From NCBI GenBank assembly GCA_029820295.1, contig JALGVA010000034.1, forward strand, positions 1-38,097: a stretch of 38,097 nt of DNA. Reading direction: 5' to 3'. The stretch's first letter is position 1. Every line of letters starts with the position of its first letter. This DNA is from Candidatus Zipacnadia bacterium (GTDB lineage Bacteria > Armatimonadota > Zipacnadia > Zipacnadales > UBA5352). Below the pieces are notes generated by a model, which saw nothing but the letters and a program-made list of their open reading frames with translations, did no database searches and was not told where the DNA came from. A program made the position numbers and the translations under genes. Positions 31,727 through 38,097 of this stretch are shown piece after piece.

Positions 31727-31776
31727 GAGTGCCTTCACCTCCGCAGGGCCGGCGGCATGCCGCCGGGCGCCTGCCG

Positions 31777-32259
31777 TTACATGCGTCGCCTCTTCTTGGG
31801 TCGGCAGCCGTTGTGCGGGTGGGGCGTGACGTCCTGGATGTTGCCTACCTCGATGCCCACCGCCTGCATCGCACGAATCGCCGTCTCCCGCCCTGAGCCC
31901 GGTCCCCTGGTGAACACGTCGATGCGGCGCAGGCCCAGGTCGAGCGCCCGCCGTGCGGCGTTCTCGGCCGCGAGCTGGGCCGCGAACGGCGTGCCCTTGC
32001 GCGTGCCCTTGAAGCCCACCGTGCCGCCGCTGGCCCACGTGACCACGTTGCCGCGCTGGTCGGTGATGCTGATGATCGTGTTGTTGAACGTGGACTTGAT
32101 GTACGCCCGGCCCTGCGCCGCGCGCGTCGGCGGCCGCCGGGGCGGACCGCCGCACTCGTCGCGGGCCTCGCGCGGCTGCTCCGGGGCCTGCGCCTGCGCC
32201 TGCTCCTCCGGCTGCTCCTCGCCCTCGGGCTGCACGGCGTCCTCGCGCTCCTGTGCCAT
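31777..32259 (-). CDS. rpsK: 30S ribosomal protein S11 with acidic N-terminal extension
   Basis: The core ([16 protein letters not shown] through [20 protein letters not shown]) is standard S11, which lines the 30S platform. Before it lie about 50 residues rich in Glu, Gln and Pro, roughly 30 more than in E. coli S11, whose short N-terminus is basic. The whole protein is 160 residues against about 129 usually. The ATG at 32259 has GGCAGGAAG upstream, and no later ATG would give a normal start, so the extension seems real. Confidence 0.95.
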   Translation of the reverse strand: MAQEREDAVQPEGEEQPEEQAQAQAPEQPREARDECGGPPRRPPTRAAQGRAYIKSTFNNTIISITDQRGNVVTWASGGTVGFKGTRKGTPFAAQLAAENAARRALDLGLRRIDVFTRGPGSGRETAIRAMQAVGIEVGNIQDVTPHPHNGCRPKKRRRM

Positions 32260-32310
32260 CTTCCTGCCTCCTGTCGGCTGCGGCGGCGCCCGTCGCCGCC
32301 CTGCGCGCCG

Positions 32311-32700
32311 CTACTTCTTGGCGGTCGCCCGCTTCTTCCCGGCCACGGTCTTGCGCTTGCCCTTGCGCGTGCGCGCGTTGGTGCGCGTGCGCTGGCCGCG
32401 CACGGGCAGGCCGCGCCGGTGCCGCATGCCGCGATAGGTCCCGATCTCAATCAGACGCTGGATGTTGCTCGCCACCTCGCGGCGCTTGTCGCCCTCGATG
32501 GTGTAGTCGCGGTCGATGATCTCGCGCACGCGCGCCGCCTCGTCCTCGGTCAGGTCGCGCATCTTGGTCAGCGGATCGATCTGCGCCTGCTCGCGGATCT
32601 TCTTCGCGGTCGAGCGCCCGATCCCGTAGATGTAGGTCAGCGCGATCTCGACCCGCTTGTTGGCCGGCAGGTCTACGCCAGCTATCCTGGGCACCTGCAT
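32311..32700 (-). CDS. rpsM: 30S ribosomal protein S13
   Basis: This 129-residue protein has M[11 protein letters not shown] at the start, [10 protein letters not shown], and [20 protein letters not shown], all standard for S13, followed by a Lys-rich tail that reaches tRNA in the P site. GGAGGAGGA directly precedes the ATG. rpmJ lies 45 bp upstream. Confidence 0.97.
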   Translation of the reverse strand: MQVPRIAGVDLPANKRVEIALTYIYGIGRSTAKKIREQAQIDPLTKMRDLTEDEAARVREIIDRDYTIEGDKRREVASNIQRLIEIGTYRGMRHRRGLPVRGQRTRTNARTRKGKRKTVAGKKRATAKK

Positions 32701-32745
32701 TCCTCCTCCGTCAAAGCTCGCTACGGCCGCCCTCGGGCGTGCCGC

Positions 32746-32859
32746 TTACCCCTGGCGCTGCTTGTGCCGCGGGTTGCTGCACACCACGCGCACAACGCCC
32801 TTGCGCCGGATGATCTTGCACTTGTCGCACCGCTTCTTCACTGACGCCTGCACCTTCAT
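32746..32859 (-). CDS. rpmJ: 50S ribosomal protein L36 (zinc-type)
   Basis: Thirty-seven residues beginning [20 protein letters not shown] form the zinc ribbon of L36, with Cys11, Cys14, Cys27 and His32 as ligands. The length and sequence match the C+ type L36. It lies between infA and rpsM, its usual place. Confidence 0.96.
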   Translation of the reverse strand: MKVQASVKKRCDKCKIIRRKGVVRVVCSNPRHKQRQG

Positions 32860-32934
32860 CTGTATCACTCCCCGGGCACCGGCACGCCGGCCGGCTCCGC
32901 CTCGCTACGTCCCCTCCGACGCGTCGGTCGCCCG

Positions 32935-33180
32935 CTACTTGTGCAACCACACGATCCGTCCGCGCGACAGGTCATACGGCGAGATCTCCACCGTGACCGA
33001 GTCGCCCGGCATGATCCGGATGTACCGCATGCGAATCTTGCCGCACACGTGAGCCAGAAGTTCGTGCCCGTTCTCAAGCTCGACCTTGAAGACCGCGTCC
33101 GGCAGCTTCTCGGCCACCGTGCCGAGAACCCGGATCATCTTGGGCTCTTTCTTCGGCTTCGTCGTCGGCTTCTTCGCCAT
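32935..33180 (-). CDS. infA: Translation initiation factor IF-1
   Basis: This 81-residue protein is a single OB fold with the IF-1 landmarks [28 protein letters not shown] and [10 protein letters not shown]. Before the usual start of the fold there are about 8 extra, Lys-rich residues. The ATG at 33180 has no clear ribosome site. A GTG at 33222 overlapping the map stop (GTGA) is an alternative that would add 14 residues and allow coupling. Confidence 0.93.
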   Translation of the reverse strand: MAKKPTTKPKKEPKMIRVLGTVAEKLPDAVFKVELENGHELLAHVCGKIRMRYIRIMPGDSVTVEISPYDLSRGRIVWLHK

Positions 33181-33218
33181 CGCGCTATCGTGCCCCAATC
33201 GCCGTGTCGCTCGCGCCC

Positions 33219-34001
33219 TCACGGGGCGGTCAGTATCCAGCAGCCGTCGTCGGTGACGGCGACCGTGTGCTCGAAGTGCGCCGAGCGGCTGCCGTCGCGC
33301 GTGTGCACCTTCCAGCCGTCGGCGTCCTGCGCCACCTCAAAGCCGCCCGCGTTCACCATCGGCTCGATGGCCAGCGTCATCCCCGGCGCCAGCTCCACCC
33401 CGTAGGGCCCGGCGCCGTCCACGAAGTTCGGCACCTGCGGCGGCTCGTGCAACTCCGAGCCGATGCCGTGGCCCACCAGCGCGCGCACCACGCTGAACCC
33501 CGCCGCCTCCACGTGCCCCTGTACCGCCGCGGCGATGTCCCGGATGGTGTTGCCGGGCCGCACCTGCTCGATCGCCGCCGCCAGCGACTCGCGCGTCACG
33601 TCGATCAGCCGCTGCCCCTCAGCGTCGATCTCCCCCACGCCCACGGTGAACGCCCCGTCGGCGTGGTAGCCGCCCCAGATCACGCCCAGGTCAACGGCGA
33701 ACACGTCGCCCTCGGCCAGCACCTCATCCTCGGACGGGATGCCGTGCACCACGACATCGTTGACGCCCGCGCAGATGGTCGCCGGATAGCCGTGGTAGCC
33801 CTTGAACGAGGGCTCGCCATCAGCCGCGCGGATCGTCTCCTCAGCGATCCGGTCCAGCGCCGCCGTGCTCACCCCCGGAGCGATGGCTTCGATCAGCGCC
33901 GCCACCGTGCGCGCGTGTATCCTGCCCGCGTGGCGCATCGTCTCCAGCTCGGCCTGGCTCTTGATGCGGATGGCCTCGCCCCGCACGCGCGGACCGGACA
34001 T
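33219..34001 (-). CDS. map: Methionine aminopeptidase, type I
   Basis: This 260-residue protein has the five metal ligands of type I MetAP: Asp in F-A-V-D-L-G, Asp in H-A-D-G-A, His in V-G-H-G-I-G, Glu in I-E-P-M and Glu in F-E-H-T. The conserved His of V-V-H-G-I-P is also there. It removes the initiator Met from new proteins. It follows adk by 3 bp, in the usual secY-adk-map-infA order. Confidence 0.96.
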   Translation of the reverse strand: MSGPRVRGEAIRIKSQAELETMRHAGRIHARTVAALIEAIAPGVSTAALDRIAEETIRAADGEPSFKGYHGYPATICAGVNDVVVHGIPSEDEVLAEGDVFAVDLGVIWGGYHADGAFTVGVGEIDAEGQRLIDVTRESLAAAIEQVRPGNTIRDIAAAVQGHVEAAGFSVVRALVGHGIGSELHEPPQVPNFVDGAGPYGVELAPGMTLAIEPMVNAGGFEVAQDADGWKVHTRDGSRSAHFEHTVAVTDDGCWILTAP

Positions 34002-34004
34002 CGC

Positions 34005-34676
34005 TCAGCCCCGCCCGCGGACGGCCGCCAGCACCGCCGCGGCGATCTCTTCGGGGCCGCCCATGCCGGACACGTTCACCAGCAGGCCACGCTCCCCGTA
34101 GTAGTCGATCAGCGGCTGGGTCTGGCGACGATAGACCTGCAGGCGCTCGCGGATCGCCTCGGGCCGGTCGTCGCTGCGCTGGTAGAGTTCGCCGTCGCAG
34201 TCGGGGTCGGGGCACTCGCCGCCGTCCTCGACGCCCTCGTCGTCGATGTGAAAGATCCCCTCACAGCCGCGGCACAGCCGCCGGCCTGACAGCCGCCGCA
34301 CGATCTCGTCCTCGTCCACGGTCAGGTTGACAGCGATCAGCGGGTCGCGCTCCAGCTCGTCCATGACCTCGCCCAGCGCCTCGGCCTGCGCCACCGTGCG
34401 CGGGAAGCCGTCGAGCACGAAGCCCTGCGCGCAGTCGCGTTGGGCGAGCCGTTCGCGGGCGATGGCGATGACCAGCTCGTCGGGCACCAGCTCGCCGCGG
34501 TCCATGTAGCCCCTGGCCTGCGCGCCCAGCTCGGTCCCCGCCGCGACTGCGCCGCGCAGGATGTCGCCGGTCGAGATGTGCGGCACGGTCAGCTCGTTGC
34601 TGAGCATCTTCGCCTGCGTGCCCTTGCCCGCCCCGGGCGCGCCCAGCAGCACCACATTGTGCTCGCGGTCCGGCAT
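34005..34676 (-). CDS. adk: Adenylate kinase (zinc-LID type)
   Basis: This 223-residue protein has P-loop GAPGAGKGT (12-20), S-T-G-D-I-L-R, and G-F-V-L-D-G-F-P-R-T. The LID carries two Cys pairs (CRGC and CPDPDC), the four-Cys zinc site found in many Gram-positive-type kinases. It interconverts ATP + AMP and 2 ADP. The ATG at 34676 has GAGGAG 7 bp upstream; ATG at 34679 and a GTG at 34691 overlapping the secY stop are alternatives. Confidence 0.96.
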   Translation of the reverse strand: MPDREHNVVLLGAPGAGKGTQAKMLSNELTVPHISTGDILRGAVAAGTELGAQARGYMDRGELVPDELVIAIARERLAQRDCAQGFVLDGFPRTVAQAEALGEVMDELERDPLIAVNLTVDEDEIVRRLSGRRLCRGCEGIFHIDDEGVEDGGECPDPDCDGELYQRSDDRPEAIRERLQVYRRQTQPLIDYYGERGLLVNVSGMGGPEEIAAAVLAAVRGRG

Positions 34677-34687
34677 CATCCCGCTCC

Positions 34688-36022
34688 TCACTTCAAGAAG
34701 CCGCTGTAATGGCGCATGAGCAACTGCGCCTCGATCTGCTGCATGGTATCGAGCGCCACGCCCACCACGATCAGCAGCGACGTGCCGCCCACCAGGGTGA
34801 AGGTCGTGACCCCGGTGATGTCACCCACGTAGTACTGCATCAGCGCGATCATGCCCAGGAACAGCGCGCCCGCGAGCGTGATGCGGTAGAGGATGCGGTC
34901 GAGATAGTCGCGCGTGCTCGCGCCCGGACGGATGCCCGGCACCGCGCCGCCGTTCTTCTGCAGGTTCTCCGAGATCTGCTCGGGGTTGAAGGTCACCGCC
35001 GTGTAGAAGTACGTGAACAGGATCACCAGCAGGAAGTACAGGAAGGACGCGAAGTGGTTCTCGCCCGGTGTTGTGAAGGTGCGGATGGCCAGCATGGCGC
35101 TGGCCACGGACTGCTCGCTGACGTGGAACAGGCCGGCCATCTTGGCCATGGTGCTCGGGCTCATGAGCGCCTGGGCGATCTGGCCCGGGAACAGCGCCAC
35201 CGAGATGGCGAAAATGATGGGCATCACGCCCGCCTGGTTCACGCGCAGCGGCAGGTAGCTGGACTGGCCGCCGTAGACCCGATGGCCGCGCACGCGCCGC
35301 GCGTATTGCACCGGGATCTTGCGCTGCGCCTGCTGGAACTTCACGATCAGGTAGACCGTCCCGACCATGATCGCGGCCAGGAAGGCGATGTTGGCGCCGG
35401 TGACCTCGCCGGTGCGCCAGAGCTGCAGTGTGCGCGCCACGTCCTGCGGCATGCGCGTCATGATGCCGGCGAAGATGATGATGGAGACCCCCTGACCGAT
35501 ACCGTGCTCGGTGATCATGTCCGCGATCCACATCAGGAAGGCGGTGCCGCCGACCATCATGAGCACGGTGTAGAACAGCAGCGTGAGGTCACCGATGAAG
35601 GCGCCGCCGCTGCGCAGGTAGGCGATCATGCCGAAGGCCTGCAGGGTCGCCACGCCGACGGTCAGGTACTTGGTCCAGGCGTTGATCTTACGGCGCCCGT
35701 ACTCGCCCTCCTTCTGCAGCTCCTCCAGGGCCGGGATGGCCATGGTCAGAAGCTGCAGGATAATGGAGGCGCTGATGTAGGGCATGATGCCCAGCGCCAG
35801 CACCGAGAAGCGCTTGAGCGAGCCGCCGGCGAAGGCGTCGAGCATCTCGCCCAGCCCGCCCGCGCCGCGGAAGAGCCGCTCGAGCTGGCCCTTGTCGATG
35901 CCCGGCAGGGGCACGTGCGCGCAGCCTACGTAGACCGCAAGCATCGTGAACAGGAACAGGATGCGCTTGCGGATGTCCGGCACGCGCATGGCCTGGCCGA
36001 GCGCGGCGAGCCGCTCCCTCAT
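34688..36022 (-). CDS. secY: Protein translocase subunit SecY
   Basis: This 444-residue protein has ten predicted membrane helices. Landmarks are H-V-P-L-P-G-I-D after the first helix, the helix-2 plug region [20 protein letters not shown], and [13 protein letters not shown]. It forms the protein-conducting channel with SecE and SecG. Its ATG overlaps the rplO stop (ATGA), so the two are translationally coupled. Confidence 0.97.
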   Translation of the reverse strand: MRERLAALGQAMRVPDIRKRILFLFTMLAVYVGCAHVPLPGIDKGQLERLFRGAGGLGEMLDAFAGGSLKRFSVLALGIMPYISASIILQLLTMAIPALEELQKEGEYGRRKINAWTKYLTVGVATLQAFGMIAYLRSGGAFIGDLTLLFYTVLMMVGGTAFLMWIADMITEHGIGQGVSIIIFAGIMTRMPQDVARTLQLWRTGEVTGANIAFLAAIMVGTVYLIVKFQQAQRKIPVQYARRVRGHRVYGGQSSYLPLRVNQAGVMPIIFAISVALFPGQIAQALMSPSTMAKMAGLFHVSEQSVASAMLAIRTFTTPGENHFASFLYFLLVILFTYFYTAVTFNPEQISENLQKNGGAVPGIRPGASTRDYLDRILYRITLAGALFLGMIALMQYYVGDITGVTTFTLVGGTSLLIVVGVALDTMQQIEAQLLMRHYSGFLK

Positions 36023-36483
36023 TCCTCAATCACCTCGACGCTGCCCCCGCTGTCCTCGATCTTCGCACGCGCCGACGCGCTGAAGGCGTGCGCCCTGACC
36101 TTCAGCGGCCTGTCGATCTCGCCGCCGCCGAGCACCTTGAGCCCGTCGAGCAGCTTGCCGATGATGCCCAGCGCCAGCAGGCGCTCGGGCGTGATCTCGT
36201 CATTGGCCTCGAAGCGCTCGGACAGCGTGCCCACGTTCACCACGGCGAACTGCGTGCCGAACAAGCCGCGGTTGTGCGCCGCGCTGCCCTTGCCCGGAAG
36301 CTGCGGGACGCGCCGGTACAGCGGCGTCTGCCCGCCCTCGAAGCCCGGCGACACCTTGGAGCGGTGCGTCTGGCCCTTCTCGCCCCGGCCGGCGGTCTTG
36401 CCCCGGCCGCTGCCCGGACCCCGACCCACGCGCCTGCGCTGCCGGGTCGCCTTCGGATGTGGCCGCAGGTTGCTCAGATCCAT
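36019..36483 (-). CDS. rplO: 50S ribosomal protein L15
   Basis: This 154-residue protein starts M-D-L-S-N-L-R-P and has the Gly/Arg-rich [17 protein letters not shown]-x-K-G-Q and F-E-G-G-Q-T-P-L, typical for L15. It follows rpmD by 11 bp and overlaps the secY start. Confidence 0.97.
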   Translation of the reverse strand: MDLSNLRPHPKATRQRRRVGRGPGSGRGKTAGRGEKGQTHRSKVSPGFEGGQTPLYRRVPQLPGKGSAAHNRGLFGTQFAVVNVGTLSERFEANDEITPERLLALGIIGKLLDGLKVLGGGEIDRPLKVRAHAFSASARAKIEDSGGSVEVIEE

Positions 36484-36494
36484 CGCCTATGCCC

Positions 36495-36689
36495 CTACTT
36501 CTGCCCCTTGACGGGCTCATGCTCGATGAGGTGGGTCACCGCGCGCAGCATCCCGCGCGTCGCGTCGTTGTCGGGCAGCACGTTACTGGTGCCGATGCCG
36601 CGCAGGCCCAGCGCCCGCAGCGTGCCGCGGTGCTTGGGCTTGGCGCCGATAGCGCTGCCGCGTTGCGTCACCTTGATCATGTCGGCCAT
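36495..36689 (-). CDS. rpmD: 50S ribosomal protein L30
   Basis: This 64-residue protein has the L30 pattern: I-K-V-T-Q-R-G-S-A-I-G at the start, T-L-R-A-L-G-L-R-G-I, then M-L-R-A-V-T-H-L-I. Its upstream neighbour is rplR at 12 bp, whereas rpsE normally lies between. GAGAGG lies upstream of the ATG. Confidence 0.95.
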   Translation of the reverse strand: MADMIKVTQRGSAIGAKPKHRGTLRALGLRGIGTSNVLPDNDATRGMLRAVTHLIEHEPVKGQK

Positions 36690-36701
36690 GATGATCGCCT
36701 C

Positions 36702-37073
36702 TCAGAACTGCAGGCCGGCCTCGCGCGCCGCCTCGGCGAGCGCCTTCACGCGCCCGTGGTACTTGCGCCCGCCGCAGTCGAAGCAGACCTGCTCGATGCC
36801 CTCGGCCAGCGCGCGCTCGGCGATGATGCGCCCCACCACGCTCGCGGCCGCGATGTTCCCGGTAGCGCCCTCGCACTCGCCCGCCACCTCGTCCTCGACG
36901 GTGGCCGCCGCGACCAGCGTATGCGCCTCCCAGTCGTTGATGATCTGGGCGGAGATGTGCTTGAGGCTGCAGAACACCGCCAGCCGCGGACGCTCGTCGG
37001 TGCCGATGAGCCTGCGTCGGGCGCGCATGTGCCGCTTGTGCCGCTGCTTTTTCCGATCGACCTCTGCCTTCAC
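36702..37073 (-). CDS. rplR: 50S ribosomal protein L18
   Basis: This 123-residue protein has [18 protein letters not shown]-type strand region H-I-S-A-Q-I-I-N-D, and the complete end [19 protein letters not shown]. It binds 5S rRNA. GTG at 37073 is chosen because GAGGTG lies 6 bp upstream; GTG at 37082 overlaps that site. The next gene is rpmD, with rpsE missing. Confidence 0.96.
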   Translation of the reverse strand: MKAEVDRKKQRHKRHMRARRRLIGTDERPRLAVFCSLKHISAQIINDWEAHTLVAAATVEDEVAGECEGATGNIAAASVVGRIIAERALAEGIEQVCFDCGGRKYHGRVKALAEAAREAGLQF

Positions 37074-37120
37074 TGATGACACCTCGAATGTCGCCGCCGC
37101 AGCGTCGGGCGCGACCTCTC

Positions 37121-37675
37121 TTACATCTCCCCGCCGACCTTGGCGGCCTTGCCGGCCTTGCGGCGGATGTGCTCGCCCTCGTAGCGCACGCCCTTCCCCT
37201 TGTAGGGCTCGGCCGGGCGCGACATGCGGATCTCGGCGGCGAGCTGCCCGACCGCCTGCTTGTCGGCGCCGCGCACGATGACGCGGGTGTTCTCCTCCAC
37301 GACCAGCTCGACGCCCTCCGGCGGATCGAACACCACCGGGTGGGAGTAGCCCAGCCGCATGATGAGCCGCCGGCCCTGGGTCTCGGCGCGGTAGCCCACG
37401 CCTTGGATCTCCAGGCGCTTCTCGAAGCCCTCGGTCACGCCGTGCACCATGTTGGCCAGCAGCGACCGGGTCAGGCCGTGCAGCGAGCGGTGCTCACGTG
37501 AGTCGCTCGGGCGGCTCACGGTGATGGTGTTGTCCTCGATCTCGATCCGCATCTGTGGGGCGAGCTGCTGCTGCAGTTCGCCGCCGGGGCCGGTCACGGT
37601 GGCGAGGTTGTCGTCCTCGAGGCGCACGGTGACCCCGGCCGGGATCTCGATGGGCATGTTGCCTACTCTCGACAT
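37121..37675 (-). CDS. rplF: 50S ribosomal protein L6
   Basis: This 184-residue protein begins [12 protein letters not shown] and ends with [10 protein letters not shown] and R-R-K-A-G-K, the standard L6 features. It lies between rpsH (26 bp) and rplR (47 bp). Confidence 0.97.
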   Translation of the reverse strand: MSRVGNMPIEIPAGVTVRLEDDNLATVTGPGGELQQQLAPQMRIEIEDNTITVSRPSDSREHRSLHGLTRSLLANMVHGVTEGFEKRLEIQGVGYRAETQGRRLIMRLGYSHPVVFDPPEGVELVVEENTRVIVRGADKQAVGQLAAEIRMSRPAEPYKGKGVRYEGEHIRRKAGKAAKVGGEM

Positions 37676-37701
37676 TGTCCTGTCTCCCTGTCGGCCCGGC
37701 G

Positions 37702-38097
37702 CTACCAGACCTGGCCGATGACCTCGCCGCCGATGCCGCGCTTGCGCGCGTCGCGGTCGGTCATCACGCCCTGGCTGGTGCTGATGATCGCCACGCCCAG
37801 TCCGCTGAGCACGCGCGGGAGCTTGTCCTTGCCCGCGTACACCCGGCGTCCGGGCTTGCTGATGCGCTTGAGGCCCTGGATCACGGGCTCACGATGCTCA
37901 TCGTAGCGCAGCCGGATGCGCACCGTCCGGCCGCGGTTGATGAGCTGATAGCCGCGGATGTAGCCCTCGCGGTGGAGGATCTTGGCGATCTCCAGGTGGA
38001 TCTTGGAGACCGGCACATCCACGTCGAGATGTCGTGCCAGTGCCGCGTTGCGCACACGGGTCAACATGTCTGCAATCGGGTCTGTCAAGACAGCCAT
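37702..38097 (-). CDS. rpsH: 30S ribosomal protein S8
   Basis: This 131-residue protein starts with the ATG at the last three bases of the window and has [23 protein letters not shown], and the end [11 protein letters not shown], complete for S8. In E. coli S8 represses the spc operon. Its ribosome site and the upstream genes lie outside the window. Confidence 0.96.
   Translation of the reverse strand: MAVLTDPIADMLTRVRNAALARHLDVDVPVSKIHLEIAKILHREGYIRGYQLINRGRTVRIRLRYDEHREPVIQGLKRISKPGRRVYAGKDKLPRVLSGLGVAIISTSQGVMTDRDARKRGIGGEVIGQVW

Noticed and set aside
34709-36511. A 600-codon open frame on the + strand opposite secY and rplO
   Set aside because: It is the antisense of universally conserved genes, with biased composition and no ribosome site.
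1-38097. tRNA, rRNA, CRISPR arrays, transposases or phage genes
   Set aside because: I looked for cloverleaf arms, TPsiC-type motifs, regular direct repeats and integrase or transposase motifs and found none.

Overview
The window is a very GC-rich bacterial chromosome segment with no tRNA, rRNA, CRISPR array or insertion sequence that I can see. The pseudopilin at 18632-19300 has a type of N-terminus and an H-X9-DG motif typical of Armatimonadota and Planctomycetes/Lentisphaerae-like lineages. Together with the many BNR, Gfo/Idh/MocA, UroD-like and MttB-like genes, this suggests an Armatimonadota-like free-living heterotroph. That placement is inference.

Left part (1-16532): a catabolic region. 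A 5'-truncated FG-GAP beta-propeller gene and two paralogous BNR (Asp-box) sialidase-like genes lie on the + strand. Between the two BNR genes is a tight minus-strand run: D-2-hydroxyacid dehydrogenase, MttB-like methyltransferase, class III aminotransferase, cyclase-like protein with a degraded metal motif, and two tandem Gfo/Idh/MocA paralogues. A C45-type acyltransferase/hydrolase diverges from this run. A second minus-strand operon encodes E1-alpha and E1-beta of a 2-oxo acid (acetoin/pyruvate type) dehydrogenase plus a UroD-family protein. The intergenic spaces hold GC-rich palindromes, several next to the tag ACGGCAACGG.

Middle (16533-25869): a minus-strand nikR - pseudopilin - ECF transporter (S, T, A) block. 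nikR and the pseudopilin/ECF operon share an upstream pair of GTGCTAY boxes spaced exactly 20 bp, which suggests common control. Further right are a sugar-phosphate transferase, a Gfo/Idh/MocA oxidoreductase, and an operon for PAPS synthesis (sat, cysC) ending in an alkaline-phosphatase-superfamily enzyme. Divergent from sat, a near-consensus sigma-70 promoter overlaps a LexA-type box (GAAC-N4-GTTC). It drives a 46-residue single-pass membrane protein followed by a small lipoprotein: a candidate SOS-induced module.

Right part (25870-38097): a large secreted protein of unknown function, then the spc/alpha ribosomal operons on the minus strand. In transcription order these are rpsH, rplF, rplR, rpmD, rplO, secY, adk, map, infA, rpmJ, rpsM, rpsK, rpsD, rpoA, rplQ, truA, rplM, rpsI, ending at an intrinsic terminator. 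rpsE, nearly always between rplR and rpmD, is absent; only 12 bp separate those two genes.
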